Below are positions 34,225 through 48,382 of a stretch of DNA of 64,000 bases, one piece after another. The translations under genes and the position numbers were made by a program. The DNA is taken from NCBI RefSeq assembly GCF_026151205.1, contig NC_087072.1, forward strand, positions 15,228,169-15,292,168. The letters are read 5' to 3'. This DNA comes from Bolinopsis microptera (taxonomy: Eukaryota; Ctenophora; Tentaculata; Lobata; Bolinopsidae). The notes beneath the pieces are model-generated. The model saw only the letters and a list, made by a program, of their open reading frames with translations. It did no database searches and had not been told where the DNA came from. Numbering within the stretch: the stretch's first letter is position 1; each line of letters starts with the position of its first letter.

Positions 34225-34410
34225 TGTGTCCATCGGCGCCCGCGGTGCAGCCACGCCAATTCTAGACCCAAAAATACTTAACATGCCCAGAGCAACGTTT
34301 GTGGGTGCTTTACTTTAAGTTTAAGCTACTGGTCTTCTGAACATTATCAAAATTTGACAAACAACGGCTGATCTATGAGCCATACCAAAACGACATGTTC
34401 ATATATGAGA
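34225..34410 (+). repeat. Diverged copy of repeat A
   Basis: The order of short matches (CCGCGGTGCAGCCACGCC, then AACATGCCCAGA, then ATGAGCCATACC) follows family A (CCGCGGGGCAGCCACGCCC and so on), with heavy divergence. Confidence 0.55.
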
Positions 34411-37400
34411 CCAAACATAATAACATTCAAAAATGCATGCCCTGTTTGACTTTAAAGTTTAAATATCCTAAACATTTCATGGGACCGGGGCGAAGTTAAG
34501 CATCGGATTCAGAGGTGTCACTAGTAATTTAAATGACATCACTTGATCATCAATAGTGTCATCCAGTCCTAGGATCTGAACAACTTTAAGTAACCAACAG
34601 AATCGCAAATGACGGAATATTTCGACCCAGATGGATCATATTGTTGCCTATTATTAATCATGCAAGTAGTTCGCGGTGTAATATTGTATGTAGTGTAATA
34701 TTGTGGTGTAAGTCATTTTTGTGTCGTCTGGGTGTGGGAGAATAATGAACACTTGTTTCAAGATGACAAATCATAATTTTTCTTTCATAACGTCTTTAAA
34801 TAACTTTCAGCATCTATCAAATTTAGTTCTAGGAAGTGAAAACCAACCTCTTGGATTAGGCGAGAAAAATAAATCGTGGCCTGAAATCTTGAAAACAAAT
34901 TCTGTCGGCAGACCTTCTTTGTCAAGTTGGTTTCTGAGAATTAATGTTTACTGCAGTTAAGTCACTGCAGACCAAGATGGTATACCTATCAAAGGAAATT
35001 CTAGTTTTAAAAACTATAACTTTAAAACTCAGGATCATGTACGAATAACAACAACCATATAATTATATGTATATGCAATACGCATAAGATGATTAAATAG
35101 TCTTTGGCTAGCAACGGGAGTTGATAATAACAATCCAAATATTCATCTTCATAATTCTAAGGAATCGAAGCTGTTCAAGTTCCTTCATAGCACCAGGGTG
35201 GTCAGTGGTGATATCCAACATGTCCACTGTCAGGTGTCTACAACAAGCAGAGTGCGCCGGTTCTTGTTAAGCACTTCTTGACAATACCGCAGTTAGGTGC
35301 CAAATAAGAAGTTTGTCATGCATGTGATGGTAAAATTGGCAGGGTCAACAACAACCACACAACCATCAAAGTTACTGATAATTTCCTTTACTGATTTCTT
35401 ACCAATAATAATCTATTGAATATTGTAGTGGTTTTGCAGTGCCAGTGGTATATTCAGCACCTACTTGAATGATGGTTTATTTGATGATCTGTACAATGGA
35501 ATGTGGTTGGTTGTCTCGGCTCAGCCAGGTATCCATGCGAATAGTGTGTAGTGATGATGGTCAGTCTTAGGAGATGCGCTTCCAACCACTTGTTTCCATC
35601 ACAAGCATGGCAGTAAAAAATACCATCTGGTATTCTTTTATCATAGGACATAGATGCAAGATGCACTTCAAGTGCGGATAGATCACTGTTACATGTTACC
35701 GAAAATTTTACAGCCACGCCGATACCTCATGTTGCCTACTTGAGCAATTCGTCTCCAAATTTCAAACAAACCGCGAATAGGGGTTTTGAAACTCAATTTG
35801 GTATTTTCATGGTGAAATTGTTGATATATTGGTAGGTTTAACAAATGAATTTTAGTCTATGATAAGTGTTGAAAAATCAAAAATGAAATAAGAATTACGA
35901 TGTGTAAATGATAATGATCGTTACATATTATTAAAAATCAATCTTTTAGCTTTTTCTCTTTCGGAAATTAGAAAATTAGAACGATTACCGGTCATGTCTT
36001 CAGTATTCAAATCGAGTAGCAGTAGGATAAATGTACAGAATTTTGCAAATACGCAATGTAAGTACTAGGGGGAGGGTTTGCTTACAGAGGAAGATAGGGG
36101 TTAAAATTGGTCAACAATAACATGGTGTACTGACTCTGAAAATTTAAATTCAAAATTTTGGCGACAGAATCATCAATGTCTACTGCAGAAAGCCATGAAC
36201 GTATGTGAACTGATTTAAAAAATATTTACAAGAAACTTACTCTGTTCAAACATTTAATAAGAACATAATTAAGGAAGCATGATATTATAAATTTTAATTA
36301 TAATTAAAGTGAATCCCGGTTGTTAGAACAATAATCAAGTGCTCGCCACTTGTTTCTTGTTGTTTTTATCAGGCGCTTTTTCTTCATCCAAAATGCATTG
36401 CTCCTAGCCGTAGCCAAAGTCGCCGCTAGTTAAACTCAGTGGATCGGTGCTTACGTGAATTTTATTGTGCATGCTACATATTATAATTGATCGCAATTCT
36501 TTAAAATGGATAATTTTTCAATTTTAAATTTAAAATTCTTCCTCCTCCCACATAAGAATCCGTACCGACTTTCTTTTAGTTTCGTTGTTAAAAATACATT
36601 AATATCAATTAATATTTGACATTGTTACCAAATTACCAATTATCACCGAGTTTTCATTTCAGTTTAAGGACCTAAAAGGTTAACTATGAGTACACAGTTA
36701 ACTTTTAAGCAGATGAAGTTGTTACTACTGCTTTTTGCAGAATAGCGTTGCTCCAAGCAAGAGTAGCTTACACAACAATCACGCTGCAAGCGCCATTAAG
36801 CTCACCTTTTTCGGTACCCGGGTCCAAATGATTCCCAAATGGAGGAAGCCATAAACATCATCAGATTTTCAAAATTAGCCGCACAAATTCACGATACAAC
36901 TAGTTATAACTCAAAATGTCTCGAACAATGATGAAACACAAGATTCAGCATTATTCGCTATATATATATGCACATAGTAGATAGTCTGGTCGAACAATCG
37001 TATGCTTACTGGCAAAAAACCACAAGCCTAGTAAGACCGGTTCTAAAATCCAATAAGACTATAAGGCTGCAGTTACAGACTCACACTAAAAATAACTTAC
37101 AGGGACAGTGCCAAGGAACCCCTTCGCCGGTATCCGATTCCAAATGTTGTCCAATTTGAAGTCATTGCGTCAATTTTCAATATCGGCTCAAAACGAACTC
37201 AAAATACAATGAGCATCTTCGCAAGGACCCTCATCGATGATAAAATACACAATTCAATAATGTGAGACGGTATTCGGTGTCACATACAATTATGCTTACT
37301 GGCAAAAACCACAGAGGTGGATAGTGACTGGCTGATAGGGCGGTTAAACTGTCGTTAAAAACAGGTTAGTGGGGGAGGTATACATGACCTGTGTGGTAAC

Positions 37401-38979
37401 CGAACCATAATAAGTGTTAAAAATGTGTGCTTGCCATGTCAGGCTTGTCATACACAGCAGTCAGTCATCATGTGATGTTTTTCTAGACTGCAAGCAGTAA
37501 TTTCGTCAATGTTCTGACCACCAGAACATTTTATTGTAGATTACAAACAAACGGGTCTCCCGAGAAATATGCGTGTTTACTAGCTAATTTAGGAACAGGA
37601 GTCCACATTACTGTTATTATTATTAACGTTAATATAATAATATAATGAACAAATAAAAGGTTCAGTGAAGCTAAAACACCTTCTTCTATTTTTACTGTTC
37701 ATTTTAAAGAAGCATGCTTATAAATATAATGGTTAAGATTTAAGAAGGGTACAGTTGGGACAAGTCCCAGAAAACAACCTTACTCTTACCTGCTGGTACT
37801 TTTATTATTATCGTTTCTGACTCGATTCACGATATTTGCAAACCGTCCCGCCATCATATATCTTTATTGTATGCGATTTACATCGACGGAAAGTTAAAAA
37901 AATAAACAATTAACCACGGACAGGATCATATAACAAAACCGAACTCAGATGTAGTCGAAACAACGCCCACAAGTCGATATATTGCGGGAAACGAATTTTA
38001 CAACTGCAATGCAAATGAAGAAGTCACGTGAGCGCCAGATGATGATTTGACACAGTGCTAAGTGCTGGTAGCATCTGTCCTTGATGAGTCCGTAGTGAAT
38101 CGCTTGTCTGTTAGCCAATGGCGGACGACCTAGCCGTTAATTTAGCAAGACATGTGATCTAATGCGTATGCTTGTGCACTAGATTTATCGGAATGATCGT
38201 TTTTTAAATGTGTCTGCCTGCTGCTGTTAACGTTATTGAATAGAATGGCGAATCCGGTAGTCGGTTTGTTGCTCTGAAAGACTAAGAAATCAAGAAGTAT
38301 AGAGACTGCATCGTTTCACTATTGATAATTTTTAAAATATCACATACGTTTTCCTAATATTTTACCCTACATGGATTGGCTTACATATAGTGAGCCAGGA
38401 CTATTTAATCAGGTGCCCTTGAAAGATAAGGACAACACATAACATCCCCAATGTAAAGGAGGCGGACAAATGCTGTAAAGTTAAACAAAACCAGTTAAAA
38501 CATTTGACAAACATCCAATTTAAAGAAAAATATCACATGTGAAATTGACCGCGAGGTTTTAAAGTGACCGCAGGTCTCAGTTCGAAGAGTCGACAAAATC
38601 GGCGTTTGCCATTCGAACACAGCCCTCGCCATAGAGACGAAATTACGAAATAGTGATGGCTATATGTATTATGCATCAACGTGAATAGACATCGTCATGG
38701 TACATCAGAATTTCGACCTGTAAACCTGTAAATCTTCATCAGATGTTGATCAGAATCGGAAAATGTAACTCTTAAAAAGCTTTCGTCAGATTGGTCGTCA
38801 CGCATGCTCAAGAAACAGAGCTGTATATACTACTCACAACAGTGGTCAGTATGGTCAGTGTGGTCAGTTACATTACTGTCTGGTAAGTTGTTTGCTGGTT
38901 GTGGCACCCTCTCCACTACATACACTCTTTAAACTTGTAATAATCTCGAAAACCTCAGTCAGAGACAGCTCTTCAGTTG

Positions 38980-41900
38980 TTATCTTCTTCCGAAGCAGAG
39001 TCTGCACGGACAGACTATGATGAGGAGGATCTGGCCGAGAGACAAGCCGCCAGCTGAGTGTGAAGCTTGTCTGCTGTATGACCGCTGCCGGCTGGTGGTT
39101 CTGTTTAATGAGCCGCTTCTAACCGGAAGGGCGTCTACTTTGTCGCTGTTCTTGATGGCCTGTTCTTGCTTTGCTATGTCGTGAGGGTCGGGTGTCTTGA
39201 TATGACCTGATTTCTTCGTCCTGTCTTTTCGTCTTATCCCACTGGATGGGAGGGATTAACAATTACTTGCAATAATGTAGCTCATGTTTATGGTAATTGT
39301 TATGCGAATAATAATAATCAATTGGTTACAGTTTCATGTAAATAATGTGGTAAGTAGTTAAGTAAGGTTACATATGGTTTAAAGATAATATTGTATCCCT
39401 AAAGATGTATTGTATCCCCCAAATTATTCTGAGTTTATCGATAATTATAGTTTACTAACGTTATGTCTGAATCCGTAACATCATCAAAATCTATCTTCGG
39501 GTTGAGGCTGATGCTTTGACTTCTACTTTCCTCTTCGTCCTCGTTCAATCTGTAAAATTGAATTGAATAATTATCATACAAGCATATTATGTACTTTATA
39601 AAAAGCTTTGTTAAGAAATATTTCTTGACATGTTGCTTCACAGATTTACGATTACAGCTCATGAATAGCCTTACAACTTTATTAAAAGCATACGAAGTTG
39701 GAAAATTAAAACAACGTACTGAATTATCACCTGTAAGACGACACGAAAATATCGTACATAATTAATCAATAATGAAGCTGCACTGCTGAAGAAAAAAATA
39801 ATGCATCGAATCATTTTACATTACTGTAATTTTATAAATGGTGATCATCTCCGTGCAACATTTCAAACAATAAACAACTCACCTAACAGGAAGCCCGGTA
39901 ATCTTCGCAACCTCCTCATCCGCCTCCACATCATCGTAATGGCCAGGGGAACTCATCGCTACAGCATCAGGCGTTCCTCGTCTGGAAAGTTGTTTGTCTG
40001 GAGACCTGGGTGGTTTGCTAGGTGATCCCCTCGAACCATGAGGTGATCCCCCTCTGCCTATTCTTCCAGTACCAAGCTTGACATCATCGTCAGCGAATGC
40101 TCCATCACTGCTACTATCATGCTCTGGGACGGACTGAGAAGTGAAACAGTAACAATCGATCTGTAGGAGTACAGTTACCAAGTGTGGAATGTTACTTCTA
40201 CGTTCTAGAAGGTTGTTCTCAAGACAAGGGGCATGGTGGAAGCAAGATGGTGATGAAATGTGTACATTAATGTACACATATAATCCAGTTTGAAGATCTG
40301 CAGCAACATACTGTGGCCAGTGGCAGTAACTACATTTAACTAACTAGATAATTTTCACCTGGAATACTTGGCGGTGTGCAGGTGATCTTAGTGGGTCTGC
40401 TGAAGCGTCCATACCAAATGTGTTTTGGTAGAATTCTGGGGTCAGGTTGATAGGTCCCGGAGAGGTTCTACAGGATGAGGAGAATACTTCATTATTACGG
40501 TTAATAAAGCGAAATAAACACTGAAATCGGTTTAAAATCCAACGCAAGGATGAGCTTATCGTGGTTTATGGAGTTTAAGAAAGACAAGATGAGTAAAGTT
40601 ATTCTACCTATTAAGAGAGTTCATTGAGTAAGCCCTGCTCTTGATAGTTCCAAACTCTTCAGTGGGAAGGGATGTTGGAAGGACCGCATGTAGGTCAGAC
40701 TGCCATTCTTCCAGAGCAGCGTTCACGAAACCCTTCGGCTTTGCTCGCTGGAATCCCTGTAAAAATTGCATTGTAGGTGAAATCAAAAAAATTCATCATG
40801 ATGGTTTTGATATCACAAAATATACCTTAATCCCAATGATCGTTAAACCCAAAAGCAAGAGATGTTGAAGTCAGAGGATGAATTGATGAAATAAGAGCAT
40901 CATGTAGAATGCGGACCTTGTGGTAAACGAGTGTCATGATCTGCATGTATATCTGTTGAATATCACTGTCAGGGGTTATTAGTTCCGTTTCGTCAGGCAC
41001 GGCAACACTCGACTCTTTCTTCTTCTTCTTTTTCTCCTGCTAGAGTGATAAAGTTGGTTTTTAATGGGTTACGTTTTTACATCCATTCTCTGATTTATAA
41101 TTTAAGAAAGATTCAAAGGATAAAGAAATATAACAGGTTTTCAATGAACAGTTATGAGAATTGAGAAACTCTGTACGCCCCAATTGATTTAGGAGGAACA
41201 AATCGGAAAACGACCGCTGTTTCCATAGCTTAAAGGGTTTATGACTGCCTACCTTCTTGTTTGTACCGTTGATGATAGACTTCTTCCTGTCCTCAGTGAT
41301 TGAGTTAAGGTTGCTGCTAGCAGCGCTGGCGTTGCTATTCATGCTTGTTCTACTTGATCTGCGTCCAAAGAACGATGTAACGGACATTCTGCTTCCTCTC
41401 TGAAATATGTGGGTGAGTATGGACCATAAAGTGGGTAAGTGTGGATAAGTGTCTGATAATTGAGAAGTTTAGTAAAAATAGTGCAGAGAATGGCAGTGGT
41501 TAAAACTTGATTTCTTATTTTGTTGGCGATACACATTAGAAACACATACCTTCTCCTTCGAAACCTCTTCTTCCTCCTTAAATAAAACTTGTGCAGGGAG
41601 GGGTTGTTCAGCTATGAGTCTGGCCATGAATGTGTAGTATCTCATGCCGTACTTCTCCTCGATCTTTACGACTTGTGGGGCTGGAACTCCCCGCTTGTGA
41701 GCTAGTCTACCCACCTGTGGTGTGATTGGTAAACGTGGTCACATCTCGTCGTGCACTCGACCCCTAAAATAAGCATTTTCATTTCCACACTAAGTGATTT
41801 TTTACCCCTAAAACATACCCAGAGAAGGCAAATGAGCACACGACGACCGTTGAGTCTATCTGCCAGGTCGCTAACCGAAAACAAATAGTCCCGTTCCAGA

Positions 41901-43708
41901 CCGTACGTTTTGCACCACTGGAGGAAAGAGGCTATGTTGTGTCGGCCGTTGTGATGCGTCTCTCCTGCAGTTTAATATATGCATAACTATTATATGTACT
42001 CTTAGCACATAATAATAACAATATGTATAGAATTTATAGAATATTGCATGTTTAATGAGAAAACCATGTCTTCAGGGTCCAATGGTAAGTTTACCTTCAT
42101 CTTCTGAGTCTGGGTACATGATGTTGCTAATCTGTCGTCTTGCTCCGAAGCCCGTCATAGCATTGATAGTGTTGCCAAAGTTGCACAGTGCGATACCGTC
42201 AGAGATCTTGTCCAGAAACATATCGTATGGTAGAGTGCTCCTAAAAGTAAACGCTGTAACCGTCAAACTCTAATAATCTAAAGTCTTAAAGTAAATTGCA
42301 ACAGCTGCAAACAAATTGCAAGACCGATATTGCACTAAAATGAGCTCAGGTTACCGGGTTACGCTATGAGAAATTGTGCTGAAACTACGTTCATGGTTGT
42401 GCTCAAATTGCGCTCCCGGCCCCCGGGTTTGAGTGCAACAAGGACAATTTGAGCCTAATTGTGCTGATATTGCTGTATAATACCTGATACGCATCAGGCC
42501 AATATATATTCAAAATTGATACTACAATCATTGATAAAATCTTTAAAACTACAAAACAGAAGATAAGTTTTAGAAATACCAGATGATAAGTTTCCCAAAT
42601 ATAGATCCCAGACGAACCTGGTGATACACCCCACCCAGTGACTCATGTCCACCAGCAGGGGGATGTCCTCACATTCAATCTTGTCCTCCCAGTTTCTCAT
42701 GCTGGAGCTCTCGTCCTCCGAGTCGAACATGAGTTTGTGACGATTGTAGTCGTAATACTGAGTGCTCTGTTCCACACTTGCTCCATTCATATATAATAAG
42801 GAGGTGAATAGTCACGTGACTAGGAGTGCTACTGTAAATTATGTGAAATTTGTTGTATTGATAATCGCACAGGGTTTTGTAGAATGTACATTAACCAGCC
42901 ATGATGAGAAGGTGGTATTGATTTCACTCTAGTTTTGAAAAATAAAAAATATAATTAACAAAGATAGTTAAAAATACTGATGAACCATACGTTACTACAG
43001 TAAACAAAATGTTATAGCCATGCACACAATAGCTAAGCAATACAAATCAGGGAACCCGGAAATGATAATTTGTTGAATCGAGATCTTATATATTTATAAT
43101 TATATAGTGCTGTGCTTTTATTTTTCTCTAAACATATCTCGAACATAGGCAAACAATTTAGTAGAATTATAATTACATGATACAGGAATAACTGTATAAC
43201 TATTATACTTTCTCATTTCAGACAGCAACAGTACTCACTACTTTAGGTCAGTACGTCACAATCGTGTGAATAGCTTAACGGGCTTGAAATTTGTGGTATC
43301 AAAAAATAATCGGTAATACCACCACCTTGAAGAAGTTGAAAAGTGCAAGCAAACTAAACAATTCAACAATCATTTAATCATTTTTTAGCAAAAAGTTATA
43401 TTTTAAAAGCTTATTTTCAGGATGATGACGCACAATCTCACTATACATGATGCACCTTGAATGTGTTGACTGTTGGTACAGGTCAACTTCATCATGATTA
43501 AATTATCTGCTTTTAAAGTATGATAAATCAGTATTAAGAGTAATGTCTACATTATTTTTCAAGTTTGATCATTAGTAACGAGAACACTTTATCTTTAAAG
43601 CAATGATATAAAAACAAATTCTTCGACTTACTCTTGTTTTAGGATGAAGACTGCCTCGAGGATCATCTTCCAGTGAACCACTACGTCGGCGGATTCAAAG
43701 TTAGCCAT
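38980..43708 (-). CDS. GAS2-like calponin-homology domain protein, twelve exons
   Basis: Exons on the minus strand: 43632-43708, 42618-42776, 42095-42240, 41819-41964, 41550-41714, 41253-41399, 40917-41036, 40608-40756, 40359-40467, 39883-40133, 39460-39549, 38980-39241. All introns are GT-AG with agreeing phases, giving 606 residues. A type-3 calponin homology domain spans about 60-205 (DMFLDKISDGIALCNFGNTI, NIASFLQWCKTYGL, RRVLICLLWVGRLA). The pattern of CH plus WC and a following EEKYG helix is that of GAS2/GAS2L proteins, which link actin and microtubules. No GAR (GAS2) zinc domain is seen afterwards; instead a long Ser/Pro-rich, probably disordered region (lysine run, GSPHGSRGSPSKPPRSP). 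The last residues (QILLIIVCPCRLC) are hydrophobic and cysteine-rich. The start exon is the least certain. Confidence 0.85.
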
Positions 43709-43841
43709 AGTACCCGTGAACTATAAAAAGAAGATACAACATATAACTGTATTGGGTGCATAATCGCACTATCATTGTATCAACGTTATATTTACAGCAT
43801 ATTTTTTGCTACACGTTGTATACCTCTTGGCCGGCGCGATC

Positions 43842-43964
43842 AAAAGGGGTTACGGCGTGTGTCAAGCATATTTCTGCACCATCCGCAGATATTTATTCGG
43901 AGGAAGGTCACAGCAGAAAGCTTAACAAAACGAAAATTCATTGACACACGCTGCAACCCCTTTT
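43842..43964. mobile_element. 123-bp MITE-like element
   Basis: Ends AAAAGGGGTTACGGCGTGTG and its near-complement (22 of 24 matches), flanked by GC-rich GGCGCG / CGCGCG. No coding capacity. It lies just upstream of the GAS2-like gene. Confidence 0.7.
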
Positions 43965-44317
43965 CGCGCGCGAAGGCGCCCAGCCATAAATCACTCGCTC
44001 CGGCCACTAGCTCCGATCACTCTCTCCAACCGGCTTCGCATGAGAGAGGTAAACAACATGTACTTGTAGCAAACATTTCATATTTTCCAATTTCTGTCCC
44101 ATTTTCCAAAATGAAATTTTCTGAACACAAATTTGACAGATTAGATGAACTGTTTGCCCAGGAACCAATAAGTTTGTAGGTTTACAACCTACCACTACCA
44201 GGACGCGCGCCGAGTTGGACTCGTCGACGGTCCTGTTCCAATATATGGAACAGATATTTTACGAGTATCACCCGTTAACAATAAGTCAGTTAATTGATGA
44301 TAGTATGAAACCAAATT

Positions 44318-44512
44318 GAAGTACTGGGAGTCAAAATTTTGGGCTCTAAAACTCTTATTCCTTGGCCAATTTTTTATTTTTTCATGCTGATTTAGAGGCC
44401 ATTAAAGCATTTGACCCAGTCAAAAAAGTTTCAGTTGTATATCTTTTACGGTTTTTGCGGAAAGTCGCGTTAAAGTTGATGCCGTGGTGTCAGTAAAATT
44501 GCACGGATCCAT
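44318..44512 (+). repeat. Repeat family D, copy 2
   Basis: Matches 19714-19905 (TGGCCAATTTT...TTTTCATGCTGATTT layout, GTTGATGCCGTGGTGTCAGT near the end), followed by CCATCCATCCATATATA. Confidence 0.8.
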
Positions 44513-44534
44513 CCATCCATATATATATATATGG

Positions 44535-44863
44535 ATTTGACCAAAACCCATAATCATGGGTAGAGTGTACCGCTGCCAGTGTCTCTCTTTTCCAAACAAA
44601 AGGAAATGATATTAATTTGAGGAACAGTCCGCTAATGCAAATTGATACCGAGAATGAAATCGGTCGCTCGCTTTTTCAAATCAATAAGCTTTATTACAAT
44701 TCGTGAGCCGTGATCGAATGGAAAAAGCGAGCGACCGATTTCATTCTCGGTATCAATTTGCATTAGCGGACTGTTCCTCAAATTAATATCATTTCCTTTT
44801 GTTTGGAAAAGAGAGACACTGGCAGCGGTACACTCTACCCATGATTATGGGTTTTGGTCAAAT
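44535..44863. mobile_element. Foldback element H, copy 4
   Basis: Two near-perfect complementary arms of about 145 bp with ATTTGACCAAAACCC ends, loop near 44685-44710. Closest to the copy at 13361-13689. It adjoins an inverted B copy, the same B-H junction as in the 9-13 kb array. Confidence 0.9.
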
Positions 44864-45638
44864 ATCATCTCTTTTTGATTATAATGTCAGGATAATTTAC
44901 ACAGCTAGTCGAAACTTCATTAACAAGGAGGTAATTTCGACGATTTCGAAATTCTGCCTTTGAAAACGTTTCCTTGTGTTTAGTTAGGTATATCTGTCGA
45001 TAACCGACTGAATATGGCACTTTTTACTCATTCAAGTTGGCATTAAATTCATATATAATGCCATTTAAATATCGTGGAAAGCAGAATATATTCGAAATCA
45101 CGAATGAGCAAAATTCTCACCTTTCGCACGTGCAAACTTTGAGCGGACGTTGCGTGCGCATACAATATTGAATCACCGTAAATTTTTGCATAGTGGTATT
45201 TAATATATAGTTTGATAAGCATGCAAAGTTTCAGAAGATTTCAAAAAGAACTTGGATCATAACGGGACTCCAAAGTTGATAAAAATCGTGAAAATCAAAA
45301 TTTTTAGTGATTTTAGCTATTTTAAATCAATTTGGGCGTGTCCCCACGTGTGCAACTTTTCGATTTTTAACTTTAAAACTAGCCTATAACACAATTTACA
45401 CCTTTAAGAAGCAAAATTGAGCTCCACAACCCAAGGGATAGCCCAACACCAGAGAATACTAATTCACAACTTTTGTGTTTTTATAAAATTATTCTTCAAA
45501 AAAGCACTAACTTCAATAGCAAATATCTTTATGAAGGAGTAAGGTAGGAAACTTTTCCGGTAGATTTTTAGAATGCTTGAACAATTATCTAAGATGAAAA
45601 TTTCCTCAGATTTTGAATAAAATTACTTTTTAATGGTT
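44864..45638 (-). repeat. Repeat family B, copy 4, first part
   Basis: Reverse complement of 9150-9930. It stops abruptly at TAATGGTTT, where the LINE 3' end begins, and resumes at 52886. Confidence 0.85.
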
Positions 45639-46339
45639 TTATTTTGTTTTAAAGACCCGAGGGCCACCCTTAAGGGCTTTGAAACCGGTTTATTGACAAT
45701 ATAATATATAATAAATAAACTGAAATCGTAACATTCATGTCAATACTAACTGAAATAATATAAGCTGTAGTTAAAATAATAATACTTACTGTCACTTAAT
45801 TAAGATATATGATGTAATAAAATGAATCTCTTTATTTCCACACTAATTCTCACACCAAGCTTTAATTCACGCACCAAAACTTTAAATTTTATCAGATTAC
45901 AAATGTCCGAATATATACGTCTCTTATCTTTTAGTTAAAAAGTCAGGGGTGCAGCCGTTTAACTTCAATTAAGATTAAAACAATTCATCACGCTGGATCA
46001 CGATGTTATTCTATCAAAATCAGCTAGGCGATATTTGAATTGATTGCTGGGCTCTGTGTGGTACTGTGTAGTGGTAAGTGGGTGTGTGTGCGCGCGTGGT
46101 TGTTATTATGATGCGTTGAGATCAGCTACGTTGATGATATGTGATTGTGCGTGTTGTGCTGATAAGGCTTTAATTGAGCAATGGCCAGGAGTACTATCAG
46201 TAAAATAGTAGCAGGTCTGGCAGTGAAAATTTTCCGATTTCAAAAGTGGTCGGTAATTATTAGTTTTGAAGTGCTTTTGTAACTAAGAAGTTTATTGAGT
46301 GAGTGCCTCATGTTGTTTACATAGTTTACTAATACTAAG

Positions 46340-48382
46340 TTATGTTGTGGGGTGTGTGATTTTGTGATTTTGTGACCGTTGAGATTTCCTTAAACCTGGA
46401 ATATTATTCAGTAAAAAGGTTTGCCAGCTTTCCTCGTTGTTGCCTCTTGATTGGTGTTCCAATAGCACACTTTTTGCATTAGACTTGTAAATGTTTATTG
46501 AAAATAAGCTGGGAAGACAAGTTATATTTAAGTTTGTTTCAGTGATGGCAAGCAGTGGACCTTTAAAAAATACTGATTGTCTAAAAGTGTTACTACCGTA
46601 TGTAAGAAGCCAGTCAGAGCTAGTCTCATGGCTGGAGTTAACTGTCGGGATATTACTTGGAAAAAGGCCTTTGATTGATTTTGGCACTGTTTCAGGGAAG
46701 TATTTCATCCTGTGCATTAATATAAGTGCGTTCTTCACGATTATTCCATGAATAGTGAGAATTCCATACTCTTTAAAGCTATCCCTCGTGTGTGCAGGCA
46801 ATTGGCCGTCCTTGTAGAAATAGTTGACGTAACCTGGCATAACCATTCTCACACCTTGTTTCTGTTTTGTGAATAGTGACTCAATGTGTGATTTGGCTGC
46901 GAAACCCCAGACGAGGGAGCAGAAATTGAGGTGGGATTGAACAAAGCTGTGATAAATTTGAAGCCTGACTTTTAACGGTAAGTGCCGTTTAATTTTGTAC
47001 ATGATACCCATGTATCTATTCATCCTGGCCCTAACGGCATGTATGTGTTTGCTCCACGTTAATTTATCATCGATTATTACTCCGAGGAAACGTGCCTCAG
47101 TCACTTGATCTATCACTACTCCAGCTATGGAAACATTAATGTTAGAAAGGGTTGTCGTTCTATGATTGCTAAATACCATAAAGTGAGTTTTTTTGAGATT
47201 GAGAGCAAGTCCGTTGCTATCAACCCATTTGATCAGGAGCGAGGTTATTTGATTTAGTTTGAACTGAACCTCTTGCTCGGTGTAACCAGTAACTATGATA
47301 TTCGCATCGTCTGCGTACAGTATAAACTTAGCTAAATTTGTGATGTTTGGAAGGTCGTTGATATAGATCACAAAGAGTAATGGTCCCAAAATCGACCCCT
47401 GGGGTACTCCAAACTGGATTTCTTTGGGCCTCGAGTCTTCTCCACCGACAGTCACGAATTGGTGACGGCCGCTCAGATAGGACTCGAACCATTTAAGTGC
47501 TGAACCTATAATGCCGTAATGTTCCAGTTTTTTTAGTAGTATAGGATGTTCAATAACGTCAAAAGCTTTAGAGTAGTCAAGAAGAAGCAGCACAGCAATT
47601 TGCTTACTGTTGAGAGAGTGTAGAATACTATTTTGAGCATTAAGTAAAGCGTGTTCACATGACATGCCAGGCCTAAAACCGTACTGGCTTTCAAAAAGTG
47701 ATCCATTGAAGTCTAAAAATTCAAGAACTCGACTATGCATGAGTTTTTCGTATATTTTCGAGAAAGAGCTTAGCAAAGAGATTGGTCTGTAATTAGTAAC
47801 TTCTGTTTTAGAGCCACCTTTGTGTATCGGAACAACTCGTGCCGATTTTAGAGCATTTGGAAATATTCCCTCAGTAAAGGAAGAATTTATGATTACGGCC
47901 AACGTTTTTGTGAATTTCGTATCTAAGCTTGCAAGCTTCATTGGTTCAATTTTTGTGTCAAGTGTCGCTTTGTTCTTGAATTTTTTTACTACTTTACTGA
48001 TTTCAGAGGGCGTAACAGGTCTTAACTCAATACTGCTAGTACCTATATCCGTCCTACGTCCGTCCTGTAAGAATTCTTCAAAACCTCCTGGATCGAAAGT
48101 TTGCCTAGCACTTATCTGGGACTTTATGTTGCTTGCAATGTTGGAAAAATACTCATTAAATTTAGCCGATACATCGGAATGGCTGCTGAGTATGTTTCCA
48201 CATTCATCCTTTATTTTAATAGGCCCAGAGTGCCTGACATTTCTACCCAGGAGACTATTAATAAGTTGCCACTGCTTTTTGGAGTTGTCGCGGTACTCCT
48301 CAAAAAAGTTTTTGTAGTACTTGGTTTTGGCCAAATTTATATGTTTGTTACAAAATTTATTAATTTTTTTTGTACGCAGCAA
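46340..48382 (-). pseudogene. LINE ORF2, reverse transcriptase part
   Basis: 680 codons in one frame. RT motifs in order: the NYRPISLLSSFSKIYEKLM block (197-215), YGFRPGMSCEHAL (234-246), LDYSKAFD (268-275), GVPQGSILGPLLF (325-337) and catalytic YADD (356-359), followed by thumb and C-terminal domains. It copies the element's RNA into DNA at the nicked target. Its beginning overlaps the endonuclease frame; the two are joined in the intact element, but a run of eight A (minus strand, near 48369) has one base too many, which shifts the frame. The C-terminal end continues to near 46340 without other stops. Confidence 0.88.

Larger units (their letters stand above)
32395..38979. other. 6.6-kb gene-poor interval
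   Basis: No gene can be supported. It holds a 113-bp tandem duplication (33371-33592), a diverged repeat-A copy (34225-34410), a twice-used GCTTACTGGCAAAAA motif (37004, 37293), and possible decayed coding near 35170-35720 (see rejected items). The end nearest 38980 is the 3' flank of the GAS2-like gene. Confidence 0.5.

Noticed and set aside
35170..35717. Minus-strand frames, one of 87 codons, faintly like the end of a sulfatase
   Set aside because: Frames are broken by stops and the resemblance rests on a few residues (HPGAMKELEQL), which is too weak to call.
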